From: Akkermansiaceae bacterium
GTDB lineage: Bacteria; Verrucomicrobiota; Verrucomicrobiia; Verrucomicrobiales; Akkermansiaceae
Reading direction: 5' to 3'
DNA: 46,956 nucleotides
Assembly (NCBI GenBank): GCA_903919975.1
Contig: CAIXKE010000084.1
Coordinates: 1 to 46,956 of the forward strand
Below, one piece after another: positions 8,338-19,100 of the stretch. The position numbers and the translations under genes were made by a program. How positions within the stretch are numbered: position 1 is the first letter of the stretch; each line of letters opens with the position of its first letter. Under the pieces are notes generated by a model. The model ran no database searches. It worked only from the letters and a program-made list of their open reading frames with translations, and had not been told where the DNA came from.

Positions 8338-9048
8338 TTAGGGAAATTCAGGCAACAAGGTTTGATGCCTAGGCACGCCGTTCAGAGACGCGTCCAACTT
8401 CAACCGCTGGCTCATGGAAACAATGGCGCGCCCGAGGATATCCACGTCGCCACGCGCGTCATGGCGGCGCAGGCTTGTTTCCCGCAGACCAAGGCGTGAT
8501 TTGACATGATCCAGCGAATGCCCGGTGCCACGGGTTTTCCCGAAGAGCATCTTGGAAATATGGATCGAATCAATGCAGTCCACATCGCGTGTCGGCAGTC
8601 CGTGGCGTTGGCAAGTCGCGGCGAGAAACTTGGAGTCGAAACGTTTGCCGTTGTGAGCGATCAACGTCGAGTTTCCCGCCCATGCGGAAAACCCGCACAA
8701 AACTTCCTCCGGACGCGGCGCCCCGACGACATGACGGTTGCCGATGCCGGTGTAGCTCTCGATGAACGAAGAAATCGACCTGCGCGGCCGGGCGAAACTG
8801 AAGAATGAATCCTCAGCGATCAGGCGGCCACCCTGGTAGCGAACCGCCGCGATCTGAATGAACTCGTCCTCATCCGGATAGAGCCCGGTCGTCTCAAGGT
8901 CGTAGATCACAAATGAGACATCCTGGCGAAATCGGTCCGTCCAGAGAAATTCAAACCCGCAGCCCGGACAAACCGTCGGCTTGCCAATTTCAGACTTCGC
9001 ACCATTCATTGAAATTGAGCACGCGGGATTCGGACAGTTGGTCTTCAT
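8338..9048 (-). CDS. Zinc-ribbon DEDDh 3'-5' exonuclease (DnaQ/epsilon-like)
   Basis: The 236-residue protein starts with a small zinc ribbon (Cys5, Cys10, Cys27, Cys30). A DnaQ-type exonuclease fold follows. Exo I is YDLETTG (Asp50, Glu52), Exo II is LIAHNGKRFDSKFL, and Exo III is RRHDARGDVDIL with the His and Asp of the DEDDh type. These residues bind two metal ions and remove nucleotides from 3' ends. The protein is a stand-alone exonuclease rather than a polymerase domain. Possible roles are RNA or DNA end trimming, or proofreading in trans; the zinc ribbon suggests nucleic-acid or protein docking. It lies downstream of tRNA-Leu on the same strand. Confidence 0.88.
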   Translation of the reverse strand: MKTNCPNPACSISMNGAKSEIGKPTVCPGCGFEFLWTDRFRQDVSFVIYDLETTGLYPDEDEFIQIAAVRYQGGRLIAEDSFFSFARPRRSISSFIESYTGIGNRHVVGAPRPEEVLCGFSAWAGNSTLIAHNGKRFDSKFLAATCQRHGLPTRDVDCIDSIHISKMLFGKTRGTGHSLDHVKSRLGLRETSLRRHDARGDVDILGRAIVSMSQRLKLDASLNGVPRHQTLLPEFP

Positions 9049-9094
9049 AAGGATTCCAAACTTGGATACTGGGTAAAAATTCGTCTAGCGCGAC

Positions 9095-9119
9095 AAGATT
9101 CACCCATGATGGGAATCTT
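9095..9119 (-). terminator. Hairpin downstream of tRNA-Leu, weak terminator candidate
   Basis: AAGATTC pairs with GAATCTT across an 11-base loop that can itself pair CC with GG. It lies about 80 bases beyond the 3' end of the tRNA and ahead of the exonuclease gene. No strong T-run follows on the minus strand, so termination is uncertain. Confidence 0.3.
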
Positions 9120-9196
9120 TAAAAGTCCTTTCAAACAGACCTCGATGCAGCTGGGTTACGGGCATCCGTGGTTTGGAAACCCATAAAAAACAAGAG

Positions 9197-9281
9197 TGCC
9201 GCCGGGGGGACTCGAACCCCCACGCTGGTTGCCCAACAACGGATTTTAAGTCCGTGGCGTCTACCATTCCGCCACGACGGC
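9197..9281 (-). tRNA. tRNA-Leu (anticodon UAA)
   Basis: On the minus strand the 85-base gene begins GCCGTCG and ends CGGCGGCA, giving a seven-pair acceptor stem with one U-G pair and discriminator A. The anticodon loop reads CTTAAAA, so the anticodon is TAA. The T arm GGGGGTTCGAGTCCCCC is perfect. The long variable arm expected for leucine tRNAs lies between the anticodon and T stems. CCA is not encoded. Confidence 0.95.
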
Positions 9282-9397
9282 TTAATTTCTGTGCCCTTGC
9301 GGGCAAGCGGTGCGAGTAAGAAGCAATCTCCTGCGCCCGTCCAGCCCGGCGTTTGCCGGATGGCCAAGAGAGCCTTGTTTTTTCGATGACGCTGGAC

Positions 9398-9880
9398 CTA
9401 TTGAAGCGCATTCAAGCGCCAGAGCGTGAAGTTCAGCACCGTGGCGAATGTGACCCACGCCAAATATGGCGCAAACAGCCAACCCGCTGGTTTACTCACG
9501 CGGAAAAAGACGACCATCGTCAGCAAAATCGCGATCCACATCGCCACGATCTCCACCAGCGCCCAGCCCAATTCATGTGCCCCGAAGAAAATCGGCGTCC
9601 ACGCCGCGTTGAGCAGCAGTTGCACGAAGTAAAAAACCAGCGGACGACTCCAGCCCTTCCGCTTCCACACCAGCCACGCCGCCACCGCCATGAGCGTGTA
9701 AAGAAATGTCCACGCAGGGCCGAAAATCCATGCCGGAGGATTCCACGAAGGTTTTTCCAAGCCCGCATACCAAGCTCCGGGTATCGCGATAATGCCGGTC
9801 AGCGGCGCGCAAAATGTGGCAACGATCAAGCCCACCAGCATCAAGCCATTGCGCGATCGGGTGGGTGGATTATTTGACAT
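9398..9880 (-). CDS. tspO: TspO/MBR family membrane protein
   Basis: The 160-residue protein has five hydrophobic segments and the family's conserved tryptophan- and proline-rich blocks: WYAGLEKPSWNPPAWIFGPAW, QLLLNAAWTPIFFG and APYLAWVTFATVLNFTLWRLN. TspO proteins bind porphyrins and related tetrapyrroles and affect stress responses in bacteria. The start at 9880 (MSNNPPTRSRNG) gives the usual length; an in-frame ATG at 9946 would add 22 residues with no family support. No close operon partner is seen, although hemL, which makes a tetrapyrrole precursor, is about 5 kb away. Confidence 0.93.
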   Translation of the reverse strand: MSNNPPTRSRNGLMLVGLIVATFCAPLTGIIAIPGAWYAGLEKPSWNPPAWIFGPAWTFLYTLMAVAAWLVWKRKGWSRPLVFYFVQLLLNAAWTPIFFGAHELGWALVEIVAMWIAILLTMVVFFRVSKPAGWLFAPYLAWVTFATVLNFTLWRLNALQ

Positions 9881-10314
9881 GGTCAGCGGGCAATCGGCGA
9901 TTCGATATCGATGGAACAGCCTAAAGCCGGGCAACCGGCACGTCAACAGGGCTCAGGACTGTCACCTCTATTTTTCACAAAATCGAAACGCGGTGTTGAG
10001 CAGCGCGCGGAGGACTTCGCGAAGGAAAATATAGGCGATGTCATGGGACAATGAGTAATTCTACGGCACATTCGGCTCCAAACCCGAAAATCTCAGCGCT
10101 TTTCTCTGCGATCTCTGCAATTGCCTTTCGCTATGCTAATTTCGTCTGCTCTATGATTTTCTAAGTTCGCTAATGCTCACTCCGCGTTCCGCGTTTCGAT
10201 GAAATAATTTTTGAGGCGTCCTCCCTGCGCCCGGCGGTTCGCGAATATCACCTGCACTCCTGCGGAAGATTTTTCTCGTCCTTTCGCCCTCCATCCCCCC
10301 ACCTTTCCCCCGCA
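9881..10314. other. Intergenic region between divergent tspO and ychF
   Basis: This 434-base stretch holds no supported gene. It should contain promoters for both flanking genes, but I find no convincing -35/-10 pair. Around 10091-10135 the sequence is quasi-repetitive (CAGCGCTTTTCTCTGCGATCTCTGCAA is one way to read its TCTCTGCG-type units). I have the impression that such units recur in intergenic DNA of this phylum. Confidence 0.4.
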
Positions 10315-11436
10315 ATGCTCAAGGCTGGAATCGTAGGACTACCCAACGTCGGAAAATCGACTCTCTTCAATGCTGTGACCCGCACCCGCAAGGCGGAGGC
10401 GGCGAACTATCCATTCTGCACCATCGATCCGAATGTCGGCATCGTCATCGTCCCGGACAGCCGACTCGCCGTGCTCTCCAAGATCTCCGGATCCCACAAA
10501 CTGGTCCCAACCGCCATCGAATTCGTGGACATCGCCGGCCTCGTCAAAGGCGCCTCGGAAGGCGCCGGCCTTGGCAACAAGTTCCTCGCCACCATCCGCG
10601 AGACCGACGCGATCGTTCAAGTGGTTCGTTGCTTTGAAAACGACGACATCATCCACGAACTCGGCACCGTCGATCCCATCCGCGACATCGAGATCATCAA
10701 CGCCGAACTCATTCTCGCCGACATGGCGACCCTCGAAAAACGCCGCTCATCGCGTGAAAAAAAGGGCAAGAGCGGTGATAAGGAAGCCAAACGAGAAGTC
10801 GAACTCATCGACATCATCATGCCCCACCTCGATCAGGGGAAACCCGCGCTGACCCTCGAATTCAGCGATGAGGACAAAATCATCGTTAAAGATTTCTTCC
10901 TGCTTTCCTCCAAACTCACCATCTACGCCTGCAACGTCGCCGAAGACGAACTCGCAGGAGCGACCGAAAACCCAGACTCGCACCCGCAGGTCGCTCGGGT
11001 GCGCAAGTTCGCCGCCGAACACAGCGGCGCGGAAGCCGTGGTCATCTCCGCCCGCATCGAAGAGGAGCTCAGCGAACTGGCCCCGGAGGAATCCGCTGAG
11101 TTTCTGAAAGACATGGGCGTGAGCGATTCCGGAGTTTCATCCCTGATTCGCGCCGTCTATCACCTTCTCGGCTTGCGCACCTATCTCACCACCGGGGTCC
11201 AGGAAACCCGTGCCTGGACGATCATCGCCGGCGACAAGGCACCCGCCGCCGCCGGGGTGATTCACACGGATTTCGAGCGTGGCTTCATCGCTGCCGAAGT
11301 CGTCCACTACGATGACCTCGTTTCCCTTGGCTCGAAACACGCCGCCAAGGAGGCCGGCAAACTCCGCATCGAGGGCAAGGAATACGTCGTCAAGGATGGC
11401 GATGTCGTCGAATTCCGCTTCAACGTAAGCAAGTAA
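10315..11436 (+). CDS. ychF: Ribosome-binding ATPase/GTPase YchF (Obg family)
   Basis: The 373-residue length is typical of YchF. The P-loop is GLPNVGKST (about 8-16), followed by the Obg-type NYPFCTIDPNVG switch I segment and DIAGLVKGASEGAGLGN. The position of the usual G4 NKxD motif reads NVAEDE, in line with YchF preferring ATP over GTP. A helical coiled-coil insertion with many Lys/Arg residues and a C-terminal TGS domain (WTIIAGDKAPAAAGVIHTDF) complete the family order. YchF associates with ribosomes and influences oxidative-stress and translation responses. The gene ends 5 bases from the convergent VTT-domain gene. Confidence 0.96.
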   Translation: MLKAGIVGLPNVGKSTLFNAVTRTRKAEAANYPFCTIDPNVGIVIVPDSRLAVLSKISGSHKLVPTAIEFVDIAGLVKGASEGAGLGNKFLATIRETDAIVQVVRCFENDDIIHELGTVDPIRDIEIINAELILADMATLEKRRSSREKKGKSGDKEAKREVELIDIIMPHLDQGKPALTLEFSDEDKIIVKDFFLLSSKLTIYACNVAEDELAGATENPDSHPQVARVRKFAAEHSGAEAVVISARIEEELSELAPEESAEFLKDMGVSDSGVSSLIRAVYHLLGLRTYLTTGVQETRAWTIIAGDKAPAAAGVIHTDFERGFIAAEVVHYDDLVSLGSKHAAKEAGKLRIEGKEYVVKDGDVVEFRFNVSK

Positions 11437-11441
11437 GCGCC

Positions 11442-12056
11442 TCACCACTTCCGCGCGAGCGCCCACAAAATCGCCGGAATCACCAGGCTGAACAACAAGG
11501 CCCACGCCGGAGTTTCGTGCCCGGCTGCGCCAATCATGGCGAATAGCAGTCCCATCGGCAGACTGCCGCAGACCAAGGCCATCATGAATTTCCGGAACGG
11601 CATGCGCACCAAACCCGCCGTGCAAGCCAGCACTTCGGGAAGAATCGGCAACGCACGGGAAAGCGCGACCAACCAACCGCCGCCACGACCGAAAAGCAGC
11701 CGGCCATTTTCGTAGTCCCGATCTCCCAGCCACCGCCTCGTCATGCGTTCACCGCAACAACGGCCAATCCCATAACCCGCAAGCCCTCCGGCCACCGAAC
11801 CGCTCGCGGCGATCAGGCCACCGATCCACGGGCCATAGATGAACCCGAGTGCGGACATCACCACCGTGCCAGGGATCGGCAAAAAAAGGTCCAATACCAA
11901 CAGTCCCATCCCCGCCGCCCATGCCCATGGACCAGCGCTTTCCAACCACGCGATACTCCCATCCAGACCGAAACGAGCCTCCAATCCGCCGCCCCAGATC
12001 CACCAGGAAACGAGGAACAACATCCCCAGCACCAAAAATCCGTATAACAATCGCAT
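11442..12056 (-). CDS. VTT/DedA-family membrane protein
   Basis: The 204-residue protein has about five hydrophobic segments and a central VTT (SNARE-associated) domain: LFLPIPGTVVMSALGFIYGPWIGG, then a glycine-rich GSVAGGLAGYGIGR helix, and SRALPILPEVLACTAGLVRMPFRKF. DedA/TVP38 proteins are linked to lipid scrambling, undecaprenyl-phosphate recycling and proton-motive-force homeostasis. Which of these applies here cannot be told from sequence. It follows the CBS-pair gene by 9 bases on the same strand, so the two probably form an operon. Confidence 0.85.
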   Translation of the reverse strand: MRLLYGFLVLGMLFLVSWWIWGGGLEARFGLDGSIAWLESAGPWAWAAGMGLLVLDLFLPIPGTVVMSALGFIYGPWIGGLIAASGSVAGGLAGYGIGRCCGERMTRRWLGDRDYENGRLLFGRGGGWLVALSRALPILPEVLACTAGLVRMPFRKFMMALVCGSLPMGLLFAMIGAAGHETPAWALLFSLVIPAILWALARKW

Positions 12057-12065
12057 CGGATCAAC

Positions 12066-12515
12066 TCACCCCGGATAGTCGCCGGAGATATAACCCTGCA
12101 ACTGAAGAATCGTGTGTTTCTGGGACTCCATCGCCCAGCGGACCAAGTCGCCCATGGAAATCAGACCGATGAGGCGGCTCTCCTCGAGCACGGGCAAATG
12201 CCGGATGCGATGCCAAGTCATCAATTCCATGCATTTCTCGATGCTATCCCCGGACCGCACGGTGATGGCCGGGCCACTGAGAATTTCGCCTACCAGCGTA
12301 TCCCTTGAAGTCCGCCCTTGAAGCACGACTTTACGGCTGTAATCCCGCTCTGACAAAACACCGACCACCTCGTCATTTTCCATCGCGACGAGCGCGCCGA
12401 TGTTTTTTTCTCCCATCAGACCGATCGCTTCGTAAACCGAACTTTCCCGACAAGTGGTCCAGACCTGCCCTCCTTTGTTTTGCAGGATATTCCTGACTGC
12501 TCCTTGAATTTCCAT
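12066..12515 (-). CDS. Two-CBS-domain protein
   Basis: From ATG 12515 the protein has 149 residues made almost entirely of a tandem CBS pair. CBS 1 is SSVYEAIGLMGEKNIGALVAM with VVGVLSERDYSRK, and CBS 2 is DSIEKCMELMTWHRIRHLPVL with LIGLISMGDLVRW. CBS pairs bind adenine nucleotides and usually regulate a partner. No catalytic domain is attached, so this is a free regulator. The longer start at 12590 adds 25 residues outside the CBS fold and is not preferred. The gene probably heads an operon with the VTT membrane protein. Confidence 0.88.
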   Translation of the reverse strand: MEIQGAVRNILQNKGGQVWTTCRESSVYEAIGLMGEKNIGALVAMENDEVVGVLSERDYSRKVVLQGRTSRDTLVGEILSGPAITVRSGDSIEKCMELMTWHRIRHLPVLEESRLIGLISMGDLVRWAMESQKHTILQLQGYISGDYPG

Positions 12516-12599
12516 GAAATTTCTTTCTTTGTTTGAAGGAGTAACAATCTGCGAAATTTCCACCGTTAAGTCAAGAAGGAGATTTTTCAAAACGCAAGG

Positions 12600-12650
12600 A
12601 GCGCCGAGATTCTGTCAGCTGCCAGACGGGGGACATTCTGTCACCCGTCT
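12600..12650 (+). repeat. Extragenic repeat module A, copy 1
   Basis: This 51-base unit matches 19588-19637 at about 45 of 51 positions. It contains GACGGG...CCCGTC around a CATTCTGTCA loop and so can fold into a hairpin. In this copy module A precedes module B. It sits upstream of the YyaL-like gene and near the start of the divergent CBS gene. Confidence 0.8.
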
Positions 12651-12665
12651 TCTGCGGAGCGACTC

Positions 12666-12719
12666 GCCGGACAAAATGGCCGCCTTCCAACAGCGCGCAG
12701 AATGCACGCGCTCCGACAT
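12666..12719 (+). repeat. Extragenic repeat module B, copy 1
   Basis: This 54-base unit matches 19531-19584 at 45 of 54 positions. The shared core is GCCGGACAAAAT, then CTTCC, CAGCGCGCA and CACGCGCTCCG. The GCGCG...CGCGC part can form a stem. It lies 15 bases after module A. Confidence 0.8.
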
Positions 12720-12768
12720 GCAGCCAATGAATTGGACATAGGACAAGACGCCTGTAAGTTCGCCCGCA

Positions 12769-14775
12769 ATGCCCAACGAGTTAATCCACGAAACCTCACC
12801 CTACCTGTTGCAACACGCGCACAATCCGGTTGCATGGCAACCTTGGAGTGATCAGGCCTTTGCACGCGCCCAAGAGGAGGACAAGCTGGTATTTCTATCA
12901 GTCGGTTACTCGACGTGCCATTGGTGCCACGTCATGGAGCACGAGAGTTTTGAAAACGACCGCATCGCAGAGGTGATGAACCACCATTTCATCTGTGTGA
13001 AAGTGGACCGAGAAGAACGCCCGGACATCGATGCCACCTACATGGCCTACATTCAATCAACCACCGGCCAAGGCGGTTGGCCGATGAGTGTGTGGCTCAC
13101 GCCCGACGGCAAACCGGTATACGGCGGCACGTATTTTCCGCCGGAAGACCGATACGGGCGCCCCGGATTTCCGCGAGTCTGCCAAGAACTCGGGCGTGTA
13201 TGGCGGGACGATCGGGCCGCTATGAAAACCAGCGCCTCACGGGCGATGGAGCAACTACGGTGCGAGGCGGAGGAGACGAAACCCTTGCGCGGATTACCGG
13301 ATGCGAAAGTCTTCGGCGATTTTCTGGATCGTTGTGAATCCACAAATGACGCCAAGTGGGGCGGATTCGGCGGAGCCCCGAAGTTTCCTCGTCCGGTCGT
13401 GATCCGAGCCTTGATGCAACTCAGCGAACGCTTCGGCAGAGATGGTGAAGACGGCAAAATGGCCGTGGAAATGAGCGAACGCACGCTTCGCGCCATGGCG
13501 GCGGGCGGCATGCACGATCATCTCGGCGGCGGATTTCACCGCTACTCGGTGGATCGATTTTGGCATGTGCCGCACTATGAGAAAATGCTCTATGATCAGG
13601 CACAACTCGCAATGGCCTATCTCGATGGTTGGCAAATTTCCGGCGAACCTTTGTTCCGCAAAACCACCGAAGGAATTTTCCGTTACTTGCTAGAAACGCT
13701 GCGTGATCCCGGCTGCGCGTTTCATGCTGCGGAGGATGCGGACAGCCTACCCACAGCGGAGGCCAAGGAAAAACGCGAGGGCGCATTCTGGACATGGAAA
13801 GCAGAGGAAATCTCCGCCCTGCTCACACCTCGTGACGCCGCGATTTTCTGCGCGGCTTATGGCGTGGCCGCCGAAGGCAATGCCCGCCCGGAGAGCGATC
13901 CCCATGGCGAATTGGCCGGGGAAAACACCTTGTTCCGCGCCATGCGCGATGAGGATCTGGCGGCGATGTTTGATAGCACGGAAAGTGAAATCCGGGAATC
14001 GATCTCCGCTTCATCGGTGGTTTTAGAAAAAGCGCGCATGCAACGTCCGCCGCCGCACCGGGATGATAAGATCGTCACCGCATGGAATGGTCTCGCCATC
14101 GGCGCACTGGCTCGCGGAGCGCGCCTGTTCGGGCGGAGTGATCTTTCGGCCGCCTCAAACGAAGCCGCTACTTTCCTCAAACGGGAGTTATGGGATGGAC
14201 AGCATTTGTTCCGCTCCCACCGCGGACATCGTGGCAATGCCGAGGGGTTCCCTGCTGACTATGTGTTTCTCATTTCAGGATTGATAGAACTTCACGCGGT
14301 TTCACCGGACGCGGGCTGGCTCATATGGGCGCATGATCTCCAACAGAAACTGGATTCCAAATTCTGGGACGCAGCGGTGTCCGGCTACGTCATGCGCCCG
14401 ATGTTGGCGGGCGAGACACTGATGGTGATTCGTGAAGATTATGATGGGGCCGAACCTTCACCGAATCATCTAGCGGCGGAAAATCTGCTAAAACTCGCGG
14501 TTCTTCTCGATGAGCCGGAATATACCGTCCGCGCGGAGGCCCTGCTGAGGGCCGGATCACGAACCCTGGAAACCCAATCATTTGCCGCCCCCCTGCTGCT
14601 CGCCGCCATGGACCTGCACGAACGCAGTGTCATGAAATTTCAGGTTCCCTCCGACGCCGCGCCCGAGGTTCTGGAAACATTGCGGAATTCCTATTTCCCC
14701 CGCGCCGTTTTCACGCCGGGATCCGGACATGAAGTGATCGTCTGCGAAGGCGTCACTTGCCGGATGTTTCCATGA
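12769..14775 (+). CDS. YyaL/DUF255 thioredoxin-like protein with (alpha/alpha)6 toroid domain
   Basis: The 668-residue protein begins [23 protein letters not shown], the standard start of this family. A thioredoxin-like DUF255 domain follows with a CxxC pair (Cys50 and Cys53 in STCHWC) and [15 protein letters not shown]. The remainder is an N-acylglucosamine-2-epimerase-like helical toroid including [10 protein letters not shown] and [28 protein letters not shown]. Homologues range from bacterial YyaL to human SPATA20. Their biochemical role is not established; a redox or sugar-related function is only suggested by the domains. It is separated from hemL by 52 bases on the same strand. Confidence 0.93.
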   Translation: MPNELIHETSPYLLQHAHNPVAWQPWSDQAFARAQEEDKLVFLSVGYSTCHWCHVMEHESFENDRIAEVMNHHFICVKVDREERPDIDATYMAYIQSTTGQGGWPMSVWLTPDGKPVYGGTYFPPEDRYGRPGFPRVCQELGRVWRDDRAAMKTSASRAMEQLRCEAEETKPLRGLPDAKVFGDFLDRCESTNDAKWGGFGGAPKFPRPVVIRALMQLSERFGRDGEDGKMAVEMSERTLRAMAAGGMHDHLGGGFHRYSVDRFWHVPHYEKMLYDQAQLAMAYLDGWQISGEPLFRKTTEGIFRYLLETLRDPGCAFHAAEDADSLPTAEAKEKREGAFWTWKAEEISALLTPRDAAIFCAAYGVAAEGNARPESDPHGELAGENTLFRAMRDEDLAAMFDSTESEIRESISASSVVLEKARMQRPPPHRDDKIVTAWNGLAIGALARGARLFGRSDLSAASNEAATFLKRELWDGQHLFRSHRGHRGNAEGFPADYVFLISGLIELHAVSPDAGWLIWAHDLQQKLDSKFWDAAVSGYVMRPMLAGETLMVIREDYDGAEPSPNHLAAENLLKLAVLLDEPEYTVRAEALLRAGSRTLETQSFAAPLLLAAMDLHERSVMKFQVPSDAAPEVLETLRNSYFPRAVFTPGSGHEVIVCEGVTCRMFP

Positions 14776-14827
14776 AAAAACACGCTTCTCAGTTGGCCCG
14801 GCGCGAATTGTCGTTCAATGTCAGTCC

Positions 14828-16117
14828 ATGCACACGCCCGGCCCGCTTTCGCAAAAGATGTTCGCCCTCGCCAAGGAATACATTCCGGGCGGCGTAAACT
14901 CACCCGTTCGCGCATTCCGCAACGTCGGCGGAGAGCCATTTTTCGTCCGCCGCGCCGCCGGCAGCCGCATCGAGGACATCGATGGCAAAACCTACATCGA
15001 CTACATCGGCTCGTGGGGCCCGAACATTCTTGGCCATGCGCCGGTGATCATCACCAACACCATCCACGAAGTCGCCAAAAGCGGTATTTCCTTCGGCATC
15101 CCAAATCCCTTCGAAGTGGAAATGGCCCGCACGATCTGCAACTGGGTGCCATCCGTGCAAAAAGTCCGCATGTGCTCGTCCGGCACCGAGGCCACCATGT
15201 CCGCCATCCGCCTCGCCCGCGGATTCACCAAACGCGATTATATCGTGAAATTTGATGGCTGCTACCACGGCCACAGCGATTCCCTACTCGTCGCCGCCGG
15301 CTCGGGCGCACTCACCCATGGCGAACCGGATTCCGCCGGCGTCCCGAAATCCTTTGCCGAGAAAACCATCGTTCTTCCTTACAATGATCTGGAAGCACTC
15401 GAAACCCTCTTCGCCGCACGCGGTGAGGAAATCGCCGCCATCATCGTCGAGTCCTACCCAGCCAATGCCGGACTGGTTTTCCCCAAACCCGGCTACCTCG
15501 ACCGCCTGGCATCGATCACCAAAGAATACGGCGGCTTGCTCATCTTCGACGAAGTCATGACCGGCTTCCGCCTCGGCAAGGCCGGCGTCCAAGGACTGGA
15601 AAATCTAACACCTGATATCAGCTGCTTCGGCAAAGTCATCGGCGGCGGACTCCCGGTCGGAGCATTCGGCGGCCGTGCCGATGTGATGGACATGCTGGCA
15701 CCGATCGGCCCGGTCTATCAGGCCGGTACGCTCAGCGGCAATCCGCTGGCCATGGCCGCCGGACTCGCCCAGCTCAAGGAACTTTCAAAACCCTCCAGCT
15801 ACCCGCGCCTCGATCAACTCGGCGCCCATTTCGAAGCAGGAATCCGCACCCTCATGACGGAAAAAGGCATCCCGCACCGCCTGAACCGGGTTGGCTCGAT
15901 GTTTTGCCTCTTCTTCACCGACCGCGAGATCGTCAACGTCAACGACGTCATGAAACAAGATCTCGAACTCTTCAAAAAGTTCTTCTGGGGCTGCCTGCAA
16001 AAAGGCATCTACATCGCCCCATCGCCCTACGAAACCGGCTTCCTCTCTCTCGCCCACACCGAAGCGGATCTCGATGACACCCTCACCGTCTTCGGCGAAG
16101 TGTTGGCGGCGATTTGA
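14828..16117 (+). CDS. hemL: Glutamate-1-semialdehyde 2,1-aminomutase
   Basis: The 429-residue PLP enzyme converts glutamate-1-semialdehyde to 5-aminolevulinate in the C5 route to tetrapyrroles. The N terminus carries the family pattern (AKEYIPGGVNSPVRAFRNVGG). The PLP-phosphate region has CSSGTEATMSAIRLARG, the aspartate that contacts the ring is in IFDEVMTGFR, and the Schiff-base lysine is Lys269 in SCFGKVIGGGLPVGAFGG. Length and motif order fit HemL rather than other class III aminotransferases. The GH94-type gene begins 38 bases downstream on the same strand, but there is no evident functional link. Confidence 0.97.
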   Translation: MHTPGPLSQKMFALAKEYIPGGVNSPVRAFRNVGGEPFFVRRAAGSRIEDIDGKTYIDYIGSWGPNILGHAPVIITNTIHEVAKSGISFGIPNPFEVEMARTICNWVPSVQKVRMCSSGTEATMSAIRLARGFTKRDYIVKFDGCYHGHSDSLLVAAGSGALTHGEPDSAGVPKSFAEKTIVLPYNDLEALETLFAARGEEIAAIIVESYPANAGLVFPKPGYLDRLASITKEYGGLLIFDEVMTGFRLGKAGVQGLENLTPDISCFGKVIGGGLPVGAFGGRADVMDMLAPIGPVYQAGTLSGNPLAMAAGLAQLKELSKPSSYPRLDQLGAHFEAGIRTLMTEKGIPHRLNRVGSMFCLFFTDREIVNVNDVMKQDLELFKKFFWGCLQKGIYIAPSPYETGFLSLAHTEADLDDTLTVFGEVLAAI

Positions 16118-16155
16118 TCACACGGCTACCACCGCAACTAGGCCACTTCCCCATC

Positions 16156-19100
16156 ATGCAACCGTCCTTAGCAGCATCACTTGTGTTTCCGTTCACCGCT
16201 GCCAGCAAGTCCGGCCCCAGATTCCAGCTGAATGCCAACGGATCGATCCGTCGGATGGAATGCGGAGATATTTTGATCAACCTGTTTCCAGGAAACGAAG
16301 CCGAAGGCGGACCCACCAATATTTACCTGCGCACCCATGGAAAATCCATTGAGACCATTTCATTGTTAGGACCAGATAGCCCAGCATCATGGGAATTCAA
16401 CGAACACGGCATGATCGGCTCCGGCCAATGGGGCAACATGGCTTTCCGCATCCGACTCTCTCTGGCTGAATCGGCTTCTGCTTGGTTCTGGCATGTGGAA
16501 CTGGAAAACTCCGGCACAGATTCGGTGACATGCGATCTGATCCACACCCAAGACATCGGCATCGCCCACTACGGCGCGGTGAGACTCAACGAATATTACG
16601 TCAGCCAATACATCGACCACGCTCCGCTTGAGCACGCAACCCAGGGCACGGCCGTCGCGTCCCGTCAGAACCAGTCGATGGGTGGGCGCTTCCCGTGGAC
16701 GCTCATCGGGTCGCTCGGCAAAGGTGTTTCTTATGCCACCGATGCCCACCAGTTTCATGGTCTCGCCAACCGCTCGGGCAAACCGGCCGACGCGCTCATT
16801 TCCGGCCTACCGGGCTCACGCTTACAGCACGAGCATTCGTTGGTTTGCATTCAGGATGAAATGATCACGCTCGTCCCCGGGCATCGATCCAACCATGGCT
16901 TTTTCGCGTTGTTTGTCCCGGATCATCCCTCCGCGACGATTGACGAAGACAGCAAGCGGATCGACTACGTGCTCGCGCTGCCCGAGGCATCCTGCCCGCC
17001 ATGGGCCGAAGAAAAAATCAGCCTCTGCCCGGCAAGCGGACTATTTTCTTCCGCTCAATCGTTGAATGCTCTCGACCTAACGGATCACGAAACCACCGGA
17101 ATATTTGGTGCCGAACGGCGTCATCTCGAAAAAGAAGGCGATCAAATTTCATCCTTTTTCACGGACCAGAAAAGTCACGTAATACTCCGCGCCAAAGAAC
17201 TTCAAGTGCTTCGTCCTCACGGTCACATCCTGCGCACCGGAAGCTCGCTCATCCCGGACGAGGCCGCGCTCACATCCACCGCTTGGATGGGTGGCGTATT
17301 TCACTCGATGGTCACCCAAGGCCATGTCAGCATCAATCGATTCCTCTCCACCTGCCACACCTACCTCGGATTGTTCCGCAGTCACGGTCAGCGGGTATTT
17401 GTCGAAATCTACGGGGAATGGAAATTGTTAGAAACTCCCTCGGCATTCGAAATCAGACAGGATTCATGCCGCTGGATCTACAAACACGAAGGCGGCATGA
17501 TCGAGGTGCGGTCCACCGCACCCGAAGACCGTCACGAGCTACACCTTTCATTGGAAATCCTGGCCGGACCACCCGCCAGATTCCTTATTTCCAATCATGT
17601 CGCCATCAATGGCGATGATGGGCTTTCCCCCGGACCGGTAAACTATGAGGTTGTCGGAACATCCATCAACGTCCGTGCGATTCCCGACAGCGACGTCGGC
17701 CGCCGCTTCCCGCAGGGATCCTTTCAAATGGAAACCTCGGAAGGCACGCGGATCGAGCAAATCGGCGGCGATGAACTTTTCTATCAGGATTCTATTTCAC
17801 GCAATGAACCGTTCCTTTGTTTCAAAACCGCGCCGACGGCAGTGGCGGAATTGGCAATCCGCGGAAACTTGGTGGAATCCACCATCCCGCTAAGCACCGG
17901 ATTCTGGGATTCCATCTCAGGCAACCTCGCGATCTCCGCCCCCGCCGCAAGCGCCCAAGCCACAGCTGCTGAGCGAGTGGCCAGCATTTTCCCGTGGTTC
18001 GTCAACAATGCGCTCGTGCATTATCTATCACCCCGTGGGCTGGAACAATACTCAGGTGGCGGCTGGGGAACCCGCGATATCTGCCAAGGGCCTCTGGAAT
18101 TGTTAATCGCACTGGGCCAATACGAACCGATTCGTGATCTACTCTGCCGTGTTTTCCGCCAACAGAACACCGATGGCGACTGGCCGCAGTGGTTTATGTT
18201 CTTCGACCGCGAGCGCAACATCCGCCCCGGCGACTCTCATGGCGATATCGTCTATTGGCCCGTTCTGGCGCTGGCGCAATACCTCACCGCTAGTGGGGAT
18301 CGATCGATATTGGATGAAACCTTGCCGTATTTCCATCCCGACGGCGACGCCGCTGCGGAAACCACCACGATTCTCGGCCATGTTGAACGCGCACTCGAAT
18401 TGATCCAAAGCCGCGTGATCAGCGGCACCGCGCTCGCCGCATACGGCCATGGCGATTGGAATGACTCCTTGCAGCCCGCCAAGCCCGACATGCGCGAGCG
18501 CCTGTGCAGCTCCTGGACCGTAACACTCAACTATCAGACATTCATCACTCTGGCGGATGCCTTCAAATCCGCCGGATTGACCGATCGGGCCCAAGATCTG
18601 GAAACCAAAGCAGCTAAGATTCTCGCGGAGTTCCAACAAATCCTCATCGTGAATGATGTCATCGCGGGCCTGGTCTATTTCCACGAATCCGGCAGCACCG
18701 ATCACCTGATCCACCCGCGGGATCGCACCACCGGTCTATCCTACAGCCTCTTGCCGATGATCCATGCCATCATCAATGACATGTTGAGTCCGGAACAGGC
18801 GGTGAATCACCTCGATCTCATCCGCAAGCACCTCAGCGGACCGGATGGCGCGCGCTTGTTCGACCGCCCGATGCGATACAATGGCGGCATCCAAACGAAT
18901 TTCCAACGAGCCGAGAGTGCCAGCTACTTCGGGCGGGAAATCGGCATCATGTACACCCATGCCCATCTCCGGTATTGCGAAGCGCTCGCCCGTTTCGGCG
19001 ATTCCCGCGCATTCTTCCACGCCCTCTCCCAGATCAATCCGATCGGCATCCGGGAGGTCATTTCATCCGCGGCCCCACGTCAGGCGAATTGTTATTATTC

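Noticed and set aside
9353..9877. 174-codon plus-strand frame
   Set aside because: Antisense to tspO; its His/Arg/Pro-rich composition is what the complement of a membrane protein gene gives.
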